DNA of 64,000 nucleotides from Mesorhizobium loti (GTDB taxonomy: Bacteria; Pseudomonadota; Alphaproteobacteria; Rhizobiales; Rhizobiaceae). This document shows, in pieces, positions 1 to 9,563 of this stretch. The DNA lies in contig CP050293.1 of NCBI GenBank assembly GCA_014189435.1, positions 2,361,001 through 2,425,000 on the forward strand, read 5' to 3'. The notes under the pieces were generated by a model, which was not told where the DNA came from, searched no databases, and saw nothing but the letters and a program-made list of their open reading frames with translations. The translations under genes and the position numbers were made by a program. The number at the start of each line of letters is the position of its first letter. Positions within the stretch are counted from its first letter, which is position 1.

Positions 1-2
1 AG

Positions 3-869
<867 letters not shown>

Positions 870-870
870 G

Positions 871-1794
<924 letters not shown>

Positions 1795-1861
1795 TGAAAC
1801 AAACGCACGAGTTCATCCGCAACACCATCGCCAAGGGCTTCGCCCTGGGGAGGGTATGATC

Positions 1862-2149
1862 ATGAATTTCGACCTCACCTGGATGGCGTGGACCTGGCCG
1901 ACTGCGGCCTTTTTCGGGACCATTCTTCTGTTGCTGTGCGGCATGGCGGCTTGGGAATACGCCTCGCCTGGCGGCAATCCGCGCGTCGGCGTGCTGCGCT
2001 TCGAGACGACGCGCGGCGATCGTCTTTTCCTGTCGCTGCTTGGCAGCGCCTTTATCCATCTCGCTTGGTTGGGTCTTGTCGGATCCAACCTGTGGTGGGC
2101 TCTCGCTCTCTCCGTGGTCTACGCCGTTGGCGTGTTCCGCTACGTATAG
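1862..2149 (+). CDS. glpU: Small membrane protein GlpU (DUF2160)
   Basis: A 95-residue protein with three likely membrane helices (about residues 11-30, 52-71 and 74-94) and a central hydrophilic loop. It matches the DUF2160 / GlpU proteins found between permeases and binding protein in rhizobial glycerol operons; its biochemical role is not known to me. Start chosen at 1862 (MNFDLTW), preceded by GGGGAGGG supplied by the duplicated glpQ tail. An in-frame ATG at 1856 would add two residues and overlap the TGA of the 21-codon mini-ORF, suggesting translational coupling. Confidence 0.75.
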   Translation: MNFDLTWMAWTWPTAAFFGTILLLLCGMAAWEYASPGGNPRVGVLRFETTRGDRLFLSLLGSAFIHLAWLGLVGSNLWWALALSVVYAVGVFRYV

Positions 2150-2162
2150 AGGGGGAAACTGT

Positions 2163-2192
2163 TGGAGCGACCGCGTGCCGGCGGCCGCTCCA
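2163..2192 (+). promoter_or_regulatory. Intercistronic hairpin between glpU and glpV
   Basis: TGGAGCGACCGC (2163-2174) pairs with GCGGCCGCTCCA (2181-2192), 11 of 12 positions, around a 6-base loop. No T-run follows, so it is unlikely to be a full terminator. Hairpins just before the binding-protein gene often stabilise the downstream message and raise binding protein over permease; that role is inferred here. Confidence 0.5.
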
Positions 2193-2227
2193 GATCGCAC
2201 TTGAAACCTGAAACGTGGAGGAAACAC

Positions 2228-3955
2228 ATGCGACGGCAATTTTTAACATCAACGACTGCGCTTGTCCTGTTGCTCGGGGTTGGCAATGCCTATGCCGGGA
2301 TGGACGAGGCAAAAGCCTTCCTGGACAAGGAAATCGGTCCGCTTTCGACGCTCGACCGCGCCGGCCAGGAAGCCGAAATGCAATGGTTCATCGATGCCGC
2401 GAAGCCTTTCGCCGGCATGGACATCAAAGTGGTTTCGGAAACCATCGCCACGCACCAGTATGAATCGCAGGTGCTGGCGCCGGCCTTTACCGCCATCACC
2501 GGCATCAAGATCACGCATGACGTCATCCAGGAAGGCGACGTCGTCGAGAAGATCCAGACCCAGATGCAGACCGGCCAGAACCTTTATGACGGCTGGGTCA
2601 ACGATTCCGATCTGATCGGCACCCACTGGCGCTACCAGCAGGTGCGCAACCTGACCGACTGGATGGCGGGCGAGGGCAAGGACGTCACCAACCCGAACCT
2701 CGACCTGAAGGACTTTATCGGCACCTCGTTCACGACGGCTCCGGACAAGAAGCTCTACCAGCTTCCCGACCAGCAGTTCGCGAACCTCTACTGGTTCCGT
2801 TACGACTGGTTCAACGACGAAAAGAACAAGGCGGACTTCAAGGCCAAGTACGGCTACGACCTCGGCGTGCCGGTCAACTGGTCGGCCTATGAGGACATCG
2901 CCGAATTCTTCACCGGCCGCGAGATCGACGGCAAGAAGGTCTACGGCCACATGGACTACGGCAAGAAGGACCCGTCGCTCGGCTGGCGGTTCACCGACGC
3001 CTGGCTTTCGATGGCCGGCAACGGCGACAAGGGCCTGCCGAACGGTCTGCCGGTCGACGAATGGGGTATCAAGGTCGACGAGAATTCTCGGCCAGTCGGC
3101 TCCTGCACCGCGCGCGGTGGCGACACCAATGGCCCGGCCGCCGTCTACTCGATCCAGAAGTATCTCGACTGGCTGAAGGCCTACGCTCCGGCGGAAGCCC
3201 AGGGCATGACCTTCTCTGAATCCGGCCCGGTTCCGGCTCAGGGCGCGGTTGCCCAGCAGATCTTCTGGTACACCGCCTTCACCGCCTCGATGGTCGATGC
3301 GGGCGCCAAGGCCGTGCTGAACGATGACGGCACGCCCAAGTGGCGCATGGCGCCGTCGCCGCATGGCGTCTACTGGAAGGACGGCATGAAGCTCGGCTAC
3401 CAGGACGTGGGCTCCTGGACACTGATGAAGTCGACCCCGACCGACCGCGCCAAGGCCGCCTGGCTCTACGCGCAGTTCGTCACCTCAAAGACCGTCGACG
3501 TGAAGAAGAGCCATGTCGGCTTGACCTTCATCCGGCAGAGCACGATCGACGACAAGAGCTTCACCGAGCGTGCTCCGAAGCTCGGCGGCCTGATCGAGTT
3601 CTACCGCTCGCCGGCGCGCGTGCAGTGGTCGCCAACCGGCACCAACGTGCCTGACTATCCGAAGCTGGCACAGCTTTGGTGGCAGGCGATCGGCGATGCG
3701 TCGTCGGGCGCCAAGACGGCGCAGGAAGCGATGGACTCGCTCTGCGGCGAGCAGGAAAAGGTGATGAGCCGCATCGAGAAGTCGGGCGTCCAGGGCGACA
3801 TCGGCCCGAAGATGGCCGAAGAGCATGACCTCGCCTACTGGAACGCCGACGCGGTCAAGAAAGGCAATCTTGCTCCTCAGCTGAAGATCGAGAACGAGAA
3901 GGAAAAGCCGATCACCATCAACTACGACGAACTGGTGAAGAGCTGGCAGAAGTAA
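2228..3955 (+). CDS. glpV: Glycerol ABC transporter substrate-binding protein GlpV
   Basis: Periplasmic solute-binding protein of the glycerol importer, 575 residues, the long type typical of this system. A Sec signal peptide is clear: RR near the start, a hydrophobic core at about 10-19, and a cleavage site after residue 23 (NAYA). The start at 2228 is preceded by GGAGG at 2217-2221; an upstream in-frame start at 2162 would bury the signal peptide and cross the hairpin. It follows glpU by 78 bases and is followed by a terminator-like hairpin before glpK. Delivery of glycerol to GlpPQ is inferred from family and operon. Confidence 0.85.
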   Translation: MRRQFLTSTTALVLLLGVGNAYAGMDEAKAFLDKEIGPLSTLDRAGQEAEMQWFIDAAKPFAGMDIKVVSETIATHQYESQVLAPAFTAITGIKITHDVIQEGDVVEKIQTQMQTGQNLYDGWVNDSDLIGTHWRYQQVRNLTDWMAGEGKDVTNPNLDLKDFIGTSFTTAPDKKLYQLPDQQFANLYWFRYDWFNDEKNKADFKAKYGYDLGVPVNWSAYEDIAEFFTGREIDGKKVYGHMDYGKKDPSLGWRFTDAWLSMAGNGDKGLPNGLPVDEWGIKVDENSRPVGSCTARGGDTNGPAAVYSIQKYLDWLKAYAPAEAQGMTFSESGPVPAQGAVAQQIFWYTAFTASMVDAGAKAVLNDDGTPKWRMAPSPHGVYWKDGMKLGYQDVGSWTLMKSTPTDRAKAAWLYAQFVTSKTVDVKKSHVGLTFIRQSTIDDKSFTERAPKLGGLIEFYRSPARVQWSPTGTNVPDYPKLAQLWWQAIGDASSGAKTAQEAMDSLCGEQEKVMSRIEKSGVQGDIGPKMAEEHDLAYWNADAVKKGNLAPQLKIENEKEKPITINYDELVKSWQK

Positions 3956-3991
3956 CCTTGGTGTTGGCGTTCGCGCCCGCATCAAGAGAAT

Positions 3992-4028
3992 AGGGGAGGC
4001 GGCATCTTGCCGTCTCCCCTGTTTGTGT
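3992..4028 (+). terminator. Terminator-like hairpin after glpV
   Basis: AGGGGAGGCGGCA (3992-4004) pairs with TGCCGTCTCCCCT (4008-4020) over 13 positions with one G-T pair and a 3-base loop, followed by GTTTGTGT. The interrupted T-run suggests partial termination, which would give reduced read-through into glpK 24 bases further on. Confidence 0.6.
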
Positions 4029-4051
4029 AAAAGACTAAGCGGGGAGGCAGA

Positions 4052-5545
4052 ATGACCGGATACATCCTTGCCATTGACCAGGGCACGACATCGACCCGGG
4101 CGATCCTGTTCGACGGCGATATGAAGGTCGCCGGCAGCGGGCAACAGGAGTTCACCCAGCACTATCCGGCCTCCGGCTGGGTCGAGCACGATCCCGAGGA
4201 TATCTGGGCGAGCGTCGTATCGACCGTGAAGGCGGCGCTGAAGAATGCCGGCCGGACTGCTTCCGAGGTGGCCGCGATCGGCATCACCAACCAGCGCGAA
4301 ACCGTCGTCATCTGGGACAGGGCGACCGGCAAACCGATCCACAATGCCATCGTTTGGCAGGACCGGCGCACCGCGCCGCTGTGCCAGAAGCTGAAGAAGC
4401 AGGGGCTGGAGAAGAAATTCACGAAAAAAACCGGGCTGCTGCTCGATCCTTATTTCTCCGGCACCAAGATCGCCTGGGTTCTCGACAAGGTGAAGGGGGC
4501 CAGAAAACGCGCCGAGAGAGGCGAATTGCTCGCCGGCACCATCGACAGCTTTTTGATCTGGCGGCTGACCGGTGGCAAGGTCCACGCCACGGACGCCACC
4601 AACGCCTCGCGCACGCTGGTCTACAACATCGCTGACAATGCCTGGGACGATGAGCTGCTGGCGATCCTCAACATCCCGGCAAAAATGCTTCCTGATGTAA
4701 AAGACTGCGCCGATGACTATGGAATCACGGAGAAAAATCTCTTTGGCGCCGAGATAAGAATCCTCGGCGTTGCCGGTGACCAGCATGCGGCGACCATCGG
4801 CCAGGCCTGTTTCGAGCCGGGCATGATGAAGTCGACTTATGGCACCGGCTGTTTCGCGCTGCTCAACACCGGTAGCGATCTGGTGCGTTCGAAGAACCGG
4901 CTCTTGACCACCATCGCCTACCGGCTGAACGGCAAGACGACCTACGCACTGGAAGGCTCGATCTTCATTGCTGGTGCCGCGGTGCAATGGTTGCGCGATG
5001 GCATCAAGGTGATCGGCAAGGCCGAGCAGAGCGGCAAGCTGGCTGATGAAGCCGATCCGACCCAGAACGTCTATCTGGTGCCCGCCTTCGTTGGGCTCGG
5101 CGCACCGCATTGGGACGCTGAAGCGCGCGGCGCCATTTTCGGGCTGACCCGCAATTCAGGACCAGCGGAGTTCGCCCGCGCCGCCCTGGAAGCCGTTGCC
5201 TACCAGACGCGCGACCTGCTCGACGCCATGCGCAAGGACTGGAAAGGGGCTTCGGCCAAGACCGTGCTGCGGGTCGATGGCGGCATGGTGGCGTCGGATT
5301 GGACCATGCAGCGACTGGCCGACATCCTCGATGCACCGGTCGATCGCCCGACCATTCTCGAGACGACCGCGCTGGGCGCCGCATGGCTCGCCGGCTCGAA
5401 GGCAGGCGTGTGGCCGGATGCCAAGAAGTTTGCGAAGAGCTGGGCACTCGAACGGCGCTTCAAGCCGGACATGGATGGCTCCGTGCGCGTAGCCAAGCTT
5501 GCTGGTTGGCGCGATGCTGTGCGCAGGACGCTGAGCGTGTCATAA
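4052..5545 (+). CDS. glpK: Glycerol kinase
   Basis: ATP-dependent phosphorylation of glycerol to glycerol 3-phosphate in the cytoplasm, trapping glycerol imported by the transporter. At 497 residues it is standard length. FGGY-kinase features are plain: the N-terminal phosphate loop [14 protein letters not shown] (about 8-21), the NQRET and WQDRRT substrate-site segments near 80-115, DQHAATIGQ at about 244, and the C-terminal RVDGGM nucleotide site near 407. The ribosome binding site GGGGAGG precedes the ATG. It follows glpV in the same orientation beyond a weak terminator, so it is probably part of the glycerol regulon. Confidence 0.97.
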   Translation: MTGYILAIDQGTTSTRAILFDGDMKVAGSGQQEFTQHYPASGWVEHDPEDIWASVVSTVKAALKNAGRTASEVAAIGITNQRETVVIWDRATGKPIHNAIVWQDRRTAPLCQKLKKQGLEKKFTKKTGLLLDPYFSGTKIAWVLDKVKGARKRAERGELLAGTIDSFLIWRLTGGKVHATDATNASRTLVYNIADNAWDDELLAILNIPAKMLPDVKDCADDYGITEKNLFGAEIRILGVAGDQHAATIGQACFEPGMMKSTYGTGCFALLNTGSDLVRSKNRLLTTIAYRLNGKTTYALEGSIFIAGAAVQWLRDGIKVIGKAEQSGKLADEADPTQNVYLVPAFVGLGAPHWDAEARGAIFGLTRNSGPAEFARAALEAVAYQTRDLLDAMRKDWKGASAKTVLRVDGGMVASDWTMQRLADILDAPVDRPTILETTALGAAWLAGSKAGVWPDAKKFAKSWALERRFKPDMDGSVRVAKLAGWRDAVRRTLSVS

Positions 5546-5579
5546 ACAGCCATCAGTGGTGGGCGATGGGGCGAGGGGA

Positions 5580-6059
5580 ATGCAGCCGGACTGGTATCCT
5601 GCTTGGCGCGACGAGGCTATCAAACAGCTGAAGATCAAGAATGCACGCTTGAAAGAACAGTTTCGCCTCGGCGGATGGTCGCGCTATGACTACGACCTGA
5701 CGGCCGGAACGCTTCTGTTCTCGCAAGATGGGGTCGTCAAAGTCGTCACCGAGATCCAGATTGTCGGCTCAACGAGCACCGAGGCCGGCAACTGGCTGTG
5801 GGCTTGGGCAAATTCAAGTCTGCCCAGCGAACTCCTCAGCGATGCAAAGCTGGTTCGATCCTTCGGAGAGCAGAATGGCATTGACGAACTTGCCCAAGCT
5901 TATGCGACGGACACGGACAATGCGCTGGAAGTGGTTGGTTGGGAACTCAGTGCGGTGATGTCTCGAATCTGCAACGGGTTGAGTATCTATCGTTGTCCCA
6001 GCAGAGAGGACGGCGGTGGCCTTTATCTGATGCTCAAGAGCATGAACTGGGCAAGCTGA
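5580..6059 (+). CDS. DUF6882-like protein of unknown function
   Basis: A 159-residue soluble protein with no signal peptide. It contains TEAGNWLWAWAN near residues 65-80, the Trp-rich pattern of DUF6882 proteins. Start chosen at 5580 because GCGAGGGGA lies directly before it; an ATG at 5556 would add eight residues lacking a good binding site. It begins 34 bases after glpK but has no evident link to glycerol metabolism. No catalytic residues can be named. Confidence 0.6.
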   Translation: MQPDWYPAWRDEAIKQLKIKNARLKEQFRLGGWSRYDYDLTAGTLLFSQDGVVKVVTEIQIVGSTSTEAGNWLWAWANSSLPSELLSDAKLVRSFGEQNGIDELAQAYATDTDNALEVVGWELSAVMSRICNGLSIYRCPSREDGGGLYLMLKSMNWAS

Positions 6060-6090
6060 CGGCAACTGCTCGTCTTCCGGCCAATCGATC

Positions 6091-6119
6091 AAAAGCCCGC
6101 GTCGTTGCCGGCGCGGGCT
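6091..6119 (-). terminator. Rho-independent terminator for the BA14K gene
   Basis: AGCCCGCG (6094-6101) and CGCGGGCT (6112-6119) form an 8-bp stem with a 10-base loop. On the minus strand the stem is followed by TTTT, as expected 33 bases past the stop of the minus-strand gene at 6152. It may also end the convergent DUF6882-like gene. Confidence 0.7.
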
Positions 6120-6151
6120 CAACGCACCTCAGCTACTTAAACGCGCCTTGA

Positions 6152-6649
6152 TCAATACGGCGAGCGGCACTCCTGACGGGGGCCGTAATTCGGCTGGAAC
6201 GTGTTGTCCGAAGAGCGGTAGCTGCGATAGTGGTCGTAGCACCACTGCACATGCGAGTTGCCTTCGTAGACACGGTTGTTTTCACTGTTGATGATCGCGC
6301 CGGTGATCAGGGCGCCAGTGGCGAAGGCAGCCAGCGGGAACCAGTTGTCGCCATGGCGACGATAGCCGCGATGGTACTCGCGATAGCCGCGATGGCCGTT
6401 CCAATACACGCCACGATCATTGTTGCGGGCAAAGTTCCGATTGCCGTTGAAATTGCGGCTGAAGTTGCGGCGATCACCATGATGCTTCTTCCATTGGAAA
6501 TCACCGTTGCGAGATTCGACATTCAGGATATTTGATGAGGCCCCCGGGGCCTGCGGCACGAACATCTGCGCTGCATTGGCCGGCATAGCGGTCGCCGCGA
6601 ACGAAACTGACAGGGTGGTCGCCAGTATACCCGATACGATCTTGTTCAC
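6152..6649 (-). CDS. BA14K family protein
   Basis: A 165-residue exported protein. The signal peptide runs to about residue 26 (ANA). A long His/Arg/Asn/Gly-rich low-complexity stretch (about 50-100) is followed by a hydrophobic segment (about 104-121) and the BA14K signature [12 protein letters not shown] ... [11 protein letters not shown] at the C-terminus. Brucella BA14K is an immunoreactive, lectin-like surface-associated protein; the same role here is inferred. The GTG start has a good AAGGAG site 8 bases upstream. It is transcribed alone, convergent with the DUF6882-like gene. Confidence 0.8.
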   Translation of the reverse strand: MNKIVSGILATTLSVSFAATAMPANAAQMFVPQAPGASSNILNVESRNGDFQWKKHHGDRRNFSRNFNGNRNFARNNDRGVYWNGHRGYREYHRGYRRHGDNWFPLAAFATGALITGAIINSENNRVYEGNSHVQWCYDHYRSYRSSDNTFQPNYGPRQECRSPY

Positions 6650-6888
6650 TGTTTTTCTCCTTCGAAAGGGTGATTGACGTCCCTTGTGGCGAGGAAACGG
6701 GCGAGGTGGCCCATAGTTCCCCTCGAAATGCCAAGTTGCTGATTTGTAATGTTTCTCCGGCCTGCTGGCGACGCGGCAGACCGGTCGTGCAATTGCGCTG
6801 CCGGGGCGGTGCCTCTCATGATCGAAGCGGCCACTCAGACCCGGTGGCCGTGCTGGAAAAGCCCGGCCTGCGAATGCTGTTTTTCCGG
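6650..6888. other. Non-coding spacer between BA14K gene and tRNA-Lys promoter
   Basis: About 240 bases with only shadow ORFs. It should hold the minus-strand promoter for the BA14K gene, whose ribosome binding site is at about 6656-6664, but I cannot identify convincing -35 and -10 boxes. Nothing else is seen. Confidence 0.5.
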
Positions 6889-6917
6889 TTGACCGGTGGA
6901 GGCACTCTCCCTATGTT
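6889..6917 (+). promoter_or_regulatory. Sigma-70 promoter of tRNA-Lys
   Basis: TTGACC (6889-6894), a 17-base spacer and TATGTT (6912-6917), with the tRNA beginning 36 bases further on. Spacing and match are good for a housekeeping promoter. Confidence 0.65.
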
Positions 6918-6953
6918 CCGCGCAATTTCGAGGGTCGCCGTTCGCGCCCGCGG

Positions 6954-7029
6954 GAGCGCGTAGCTCAGCCGGTAGAGCAACTGACTTTTAATCAGTAGGT
7001 CATGGGTTCGAATCCCATCGCGCTCACCA
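6954..7029 (+). tRNA. tRNA-Lys (anticodon TTT)
   Basis: A 76-base cloverleaf can be drawn fully: acceptor GAGCGCG/CGCGCTC, D arm GCTC...GAGC, anticodon stem ACTGA/TCAGT with loop CTTTTAA, T arm ATGGG/CCCAT with TTCGAAT loop, and an encoded 3' CCA. The anticodon TTT reads Lys AAA/AAG codons. The 3' side adjoins an ABC-ATPase fossil and an accessory segment, though I found no repeated tRNA end that would mark an att site. Confidence 0.97.
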
Positions 7030-7056
7030 TTGTTTCCAGGCCCGTGGCTGCAATCC

Positions 7057-7131
7057 CTACAATCGCCGGCCGGTCTTGGCGTCGAACAGATGAGCGCAGG
7101 CGCGGTCGATTTCGATGCGCACCACTGATGC
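7057..7131 (-). pseudogene. Fossil C-terminus of an ABC sugar-transporter ATPase (UgpC/MalK type)
   Basis: On the minus strand, 24 sense codons ending in TAG (7057-7059) read VRIEIDRACAHLFDAKTGRRL, the typical end of a CUT1-family ATP-binding subunit (the HLFD-x-x-TGR tail after the TOBE domain). Nothing upstream continues the family; the next codons belong to the spacer before the PIG-L-like gene. It is therefore a 3' remnant of a deleted gene. The assignment rests on pattern recognition over a short stretch. Confidence 0.6.
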
Positions 7132-7209
7132 GTTTTTCAAAGTCTGCGGATGGTGTTGATCGGACTCCCAATCACAGATCGCCTGGAAGACGGAGGGCTT
7201 GGCTCTCCG

Positions 7210-7992
7210 CTACGTGTGGGTTCGGTCGTTTCCCGACACGAGTTGCTGCGCAACCGGCTGCACATTTTCCTTGTAGGTAATGCACCTATCGTAGACCTTG
7301 TTCGCCACGCGCTCTTTGCCAATTCGTTCCCATTCCGGCGTCCAGGGCGTATCCCAATCAAAGTGCTGCGAGATGAGAAGTTCCCTGTCAAAGCACTGCG
7401 GATCCCGCTCCAAAATCTGACGAGCCTCATCTGCCAATGGCGTATAGGCTTTGACCGCAGCCATCTTCCTGGCGCGAGCAGCCGGATCCAGTTGAATCTC
7501 CACCTCGACAACTCCCGGCACGTTGGGGACAGCGGCAGTGCAAAGCTGCTTGCGCCCTAGCCGTGTGCTTTGCAGCAGCCTATTGAGGGCATTGCCGAAT
7601 GCATATGCCAGATCGTGCATCGGGTTGTAGCCATCGACCGCGTCCGACACGACTTGCACGTCCTGCATATCAGACACATCGACACTGATTCTCGCCAGCA
7701 CATCGGCAAAGACGCCATTGTCCCTGGCTAACAGCGCCTTATACCAGGTGGCGTCCGGAATATCGCCAAACACCGCGCCGGCGGCTGCACCAGCAGCTTC
7801 CACCACGTCGCGTGAATATCGGGTTCGGGCAGAGTGGCGGCCGCCTGAACCATCCGTCAAAAGGTAGATTCGCGGTTTCTTGAGTTCAAGCCAGTGATGA
7901 ACCCTAAGCTCATGCCCTGGATGTGCAAGGATCAGCACATTTTGCAACGTCTCAGACAAGCAACGGCTCCAATCCAGGTTTTCGGCATACAT
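7210..7992 (-). CDS. PIG-L-like protein with atypical AHPGHE motif
   Basis: A 260-residue soluble protein resembling PIG-L/LmbE N-acetylglucosaminyl deacetylases: a first strand and motif VLILAHPGHE (residues 19-28), then RIYLLTDGSG (41-50), and a later His in DGYNPMHDLAY (about 120-130) that could be a metal ligand. In classic members the motif is AHPDDE, whose first Asp is the general base; here it is Gly26 and the second Asp is His27. A deacetylase role is thus uncertain. It is divergent from the glycosyltransferase at 8171, with a small palindrome (7999-8013) just before its ATG and no clear ribosome binding site. Likely substrate, if an enzyme, is a glycan; this is inference. Confidence 0.5.
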   Translation of the reverse strand: MYAENLDWSRCLSETLQNVLILAHPGHELRVHHWLELKKPRIYLLTDGSGGRHSARTRYSRDVVEAAGAAAGAVFGDIPDATWYKALLARDNGVFADVLARISVDVSDMQDVQVVSDAVDGYNPMHDLAYAFGNALNRLLQSTRLGRKQLCTAAVPNVPGVVEVEIQLDPAARARKMAAVKAYTPLADEARQILERDPQCFDRELLISQHFDWDTPWTPEWERIGKERVANKVYDRCITYKENVQPVAQQLVSGNDRTHT

Positions 7993-7998
7993 TCGCGT

Positions 7999-8013
7999 TT
8001 AGATTGTATCTAA
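7999..8013. promoter_or_regulatory. Inverted repeat in the divergent promoter region
   Basis: TTAGAT-TGT-ATCTAA, perfect 6-base arms, 6 bases upstream of the PIG-L-like start codon. The position fits an operator or a 5' UTR hairpin. Confidence 0.3.
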
Positions 8014-8170
8014 GGCGACCAGGCGTCAAAGGCTTCCCAACATTGGGACAGGCGTCGATCATTTTTGCACAAACTTGTCTGGTCGATGTCTTCAAACTAA
8101 GAACGCTGCCTAGCACCCTGTTGTCCTCGCCGCCAATGCGGAGATTGCGAAACAGGCAGGAGGCGGTGTT

Positions 8171-9445
8171 TTGCGGGTTCTCATTACCAATCTGTTCGTG
8201 TCGAATAACAGCGGTACCGAAGCCGTTGTCGAATTGCTGGCCGACGGGCTTCGCGGCGCCGGTCATCAGACCATGGTGCTGGCTCCAACTCTTGGCGATA
8301 TGGCCGATAGAATGCGCCGCCGTGGACACCATGTGGTCGACCGGATTGCGGAGATCGTCGAAAAGCCCGACATCATCCATGGCCAGCATTTGACGCCTTG
8401 CCTGACCGCGCTGGCGCGGTTTCCCGATGTGCCAGCCATATTTTCCTGCCACAGCGCATTCTTCGAGGTCGAAGCTCCTATGCTTCATCCACAGATACGC
8501 CGCTGGATCGCAGTCGACGAAGCGTGCAAGGCCAAATGCCTGTCGCGCGGTGTACCCGCGGACAAGTTGGACCTCATCTACAACGCGGTCGATCTTCAAC
8601 GTTTCAAGCCCCGCCTGCCGCTGCCTCTCAGACCCGCCAGGGGGCTGCTGCTGACCAAGAATTTCGAACACCAGCAGGCAGTGCGCGAAGCCTGCTCGAA
8701 AACCAACGTTCACCTGGATGAGTTGGGTCCGGCTACGGGGCGCCTTTCCGATCAACTCGAAAAGGATTTGCTCGAATACGACATCGTGTTTGCAACCGCC
8801 CGTATGGCCATTGAAGCCGCCGCGGTGGGATGCTCGGTCGTCGTCTGCGACGCGCGTGGCTTCGCCGGCCTTCTGGATACGGCAAACATGGAAGCATGGC
8901 GGCAAATGAACCTTGGGGTTGGTCTTCTGACAAGGCCGACCACCGTCGAAAATCTGACGGATGCGATCTCGCGGTTCGATGCCGGCGATGCCGCGAAGGT
9001 TTCCGCCTATTTTCGCGAAGTGGCTGATGTCTCGCACTTCGTCGAAGAGCATATCAGGGTCTACAGCCAGGCCATCCAGGCCGGTACGAACACGACCGCT
9101 GACGAGCGGTCACTAGCAACCGCGTGCTGGATCGAGGAAATCGGCGTGTCGCTTTCGCCGCGCAGATGGGCCTCCATCGTGAAGGAGATGCATGGATGGG
9201 AAATTTCGCCAGATCAGGCCGCGCTTGTGGAATTGCTGCGATCAAACACAAAAACGCTAGAGAGCAATGCCGCGTCGTTGATGGTGCTTGGCGAGCAGGT
9301 CAAATCCATTGGACCTGAATTTGCAAAAATTGATGCAGAGCTTTTGAGCCTTTCAAATTTCGTCAATGAGAGCAAACGGCTCTACAACGGTATGATCCCG
9401 TTGTTTATGAGAAAAATGTTTCTTCGGGCTCGCCGGCGAGGTTAA
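8171..9445 (+). CDS. Glycosyltransferase (GT4-like)
   Basis: A 424-residue cytoplasmic glycosyltransferase of the GT-B fold. The N-terminal domain starts MRVLITNLFVSNNSGTE, where the SGTE turn is typical of nucleotide-sugar enzymes; HGQH and SCHSAFFE follow. The second domain includes NAVDLQRFKP (about 139-148) and the acidic ARMAIEAAAVGCSVVVCD region (about 214-231). A C-terminal tail of about 100 residues is helical and charged and has no domain I recognise. The start is TTG with AGGAGG at 8158-8163, seven bases upstream. GC content in and before this gene appears lower than in the flanking core genes. Acceptor and donor are unknown; surface polysaccharide decoration is plausible. Confidence 0.7.
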   Translation: MRVLITNLFVSNNSGTEAVVELLADGLRGAGHQTMVLAPTLGDMADRMRRRGHHVVDRIAEIVEKPDIIHGQHLTPCLTALARFPDVPAIFSCHSAFFEVEAPMLHPQIRRWIAVDEACKAKCLSRGVPADKLDLIYNAVDLQRFKPRLPLPLRPARGLLLTKNFEHQQAVREACSKTNVHLDELGPATGRLSDQLEKDLLEYDIVFATARMAIEAAAVGCSVVVCDARGFAGLLDTANMEAWRQMNLGVGLLTRPTTVENLTDAISRFDAGDAAKVSAYFREVADVSHFVEEHIRVYSQAIQAGTNTTADERSLATACWIEEIGVSLSPRRWASIVKEMHGWEISPDQAALVELLRSNTKTLESNAASLMVLGEQVKSIGPEFAKIDAELLSLSNFVNESKRLYNGMIPLFMRKMFLRARRRG

Positions 9446-9563
9446 AGCTGCGGTGGCCTGCGCGGCTGCTCAATTTGTACAATCCAAATACGCTGGATCT
9501 TGCATAGAGTTGCCTGCTGCGACGGTGATGAGCGTCGAATGGATCAGGGATCGACGCTACCCC

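Noticed and set aside
6345..6440. Repetitive stretch with CGATAGCCGCGATGG-like units
   Set aside because: It is the coding sequence for the Arg/Tyr/His/Gly-rich region of the BA14K protein, not a CRISPR or tandem-repeat array.
6670..6963. 97-codon open frame upstream of and into tRNA-Lys
   Set aside because: It runs into the tRNA, overlaps its promoter, and has neither a ribosome binding site nor a protein-like composition.
7000..7029. tRNA-Lys 3' end as a phage or island att site
   Set aside because: No copy of the tRNA 3' sequence was found downstream to 9563 and no integrase is present.
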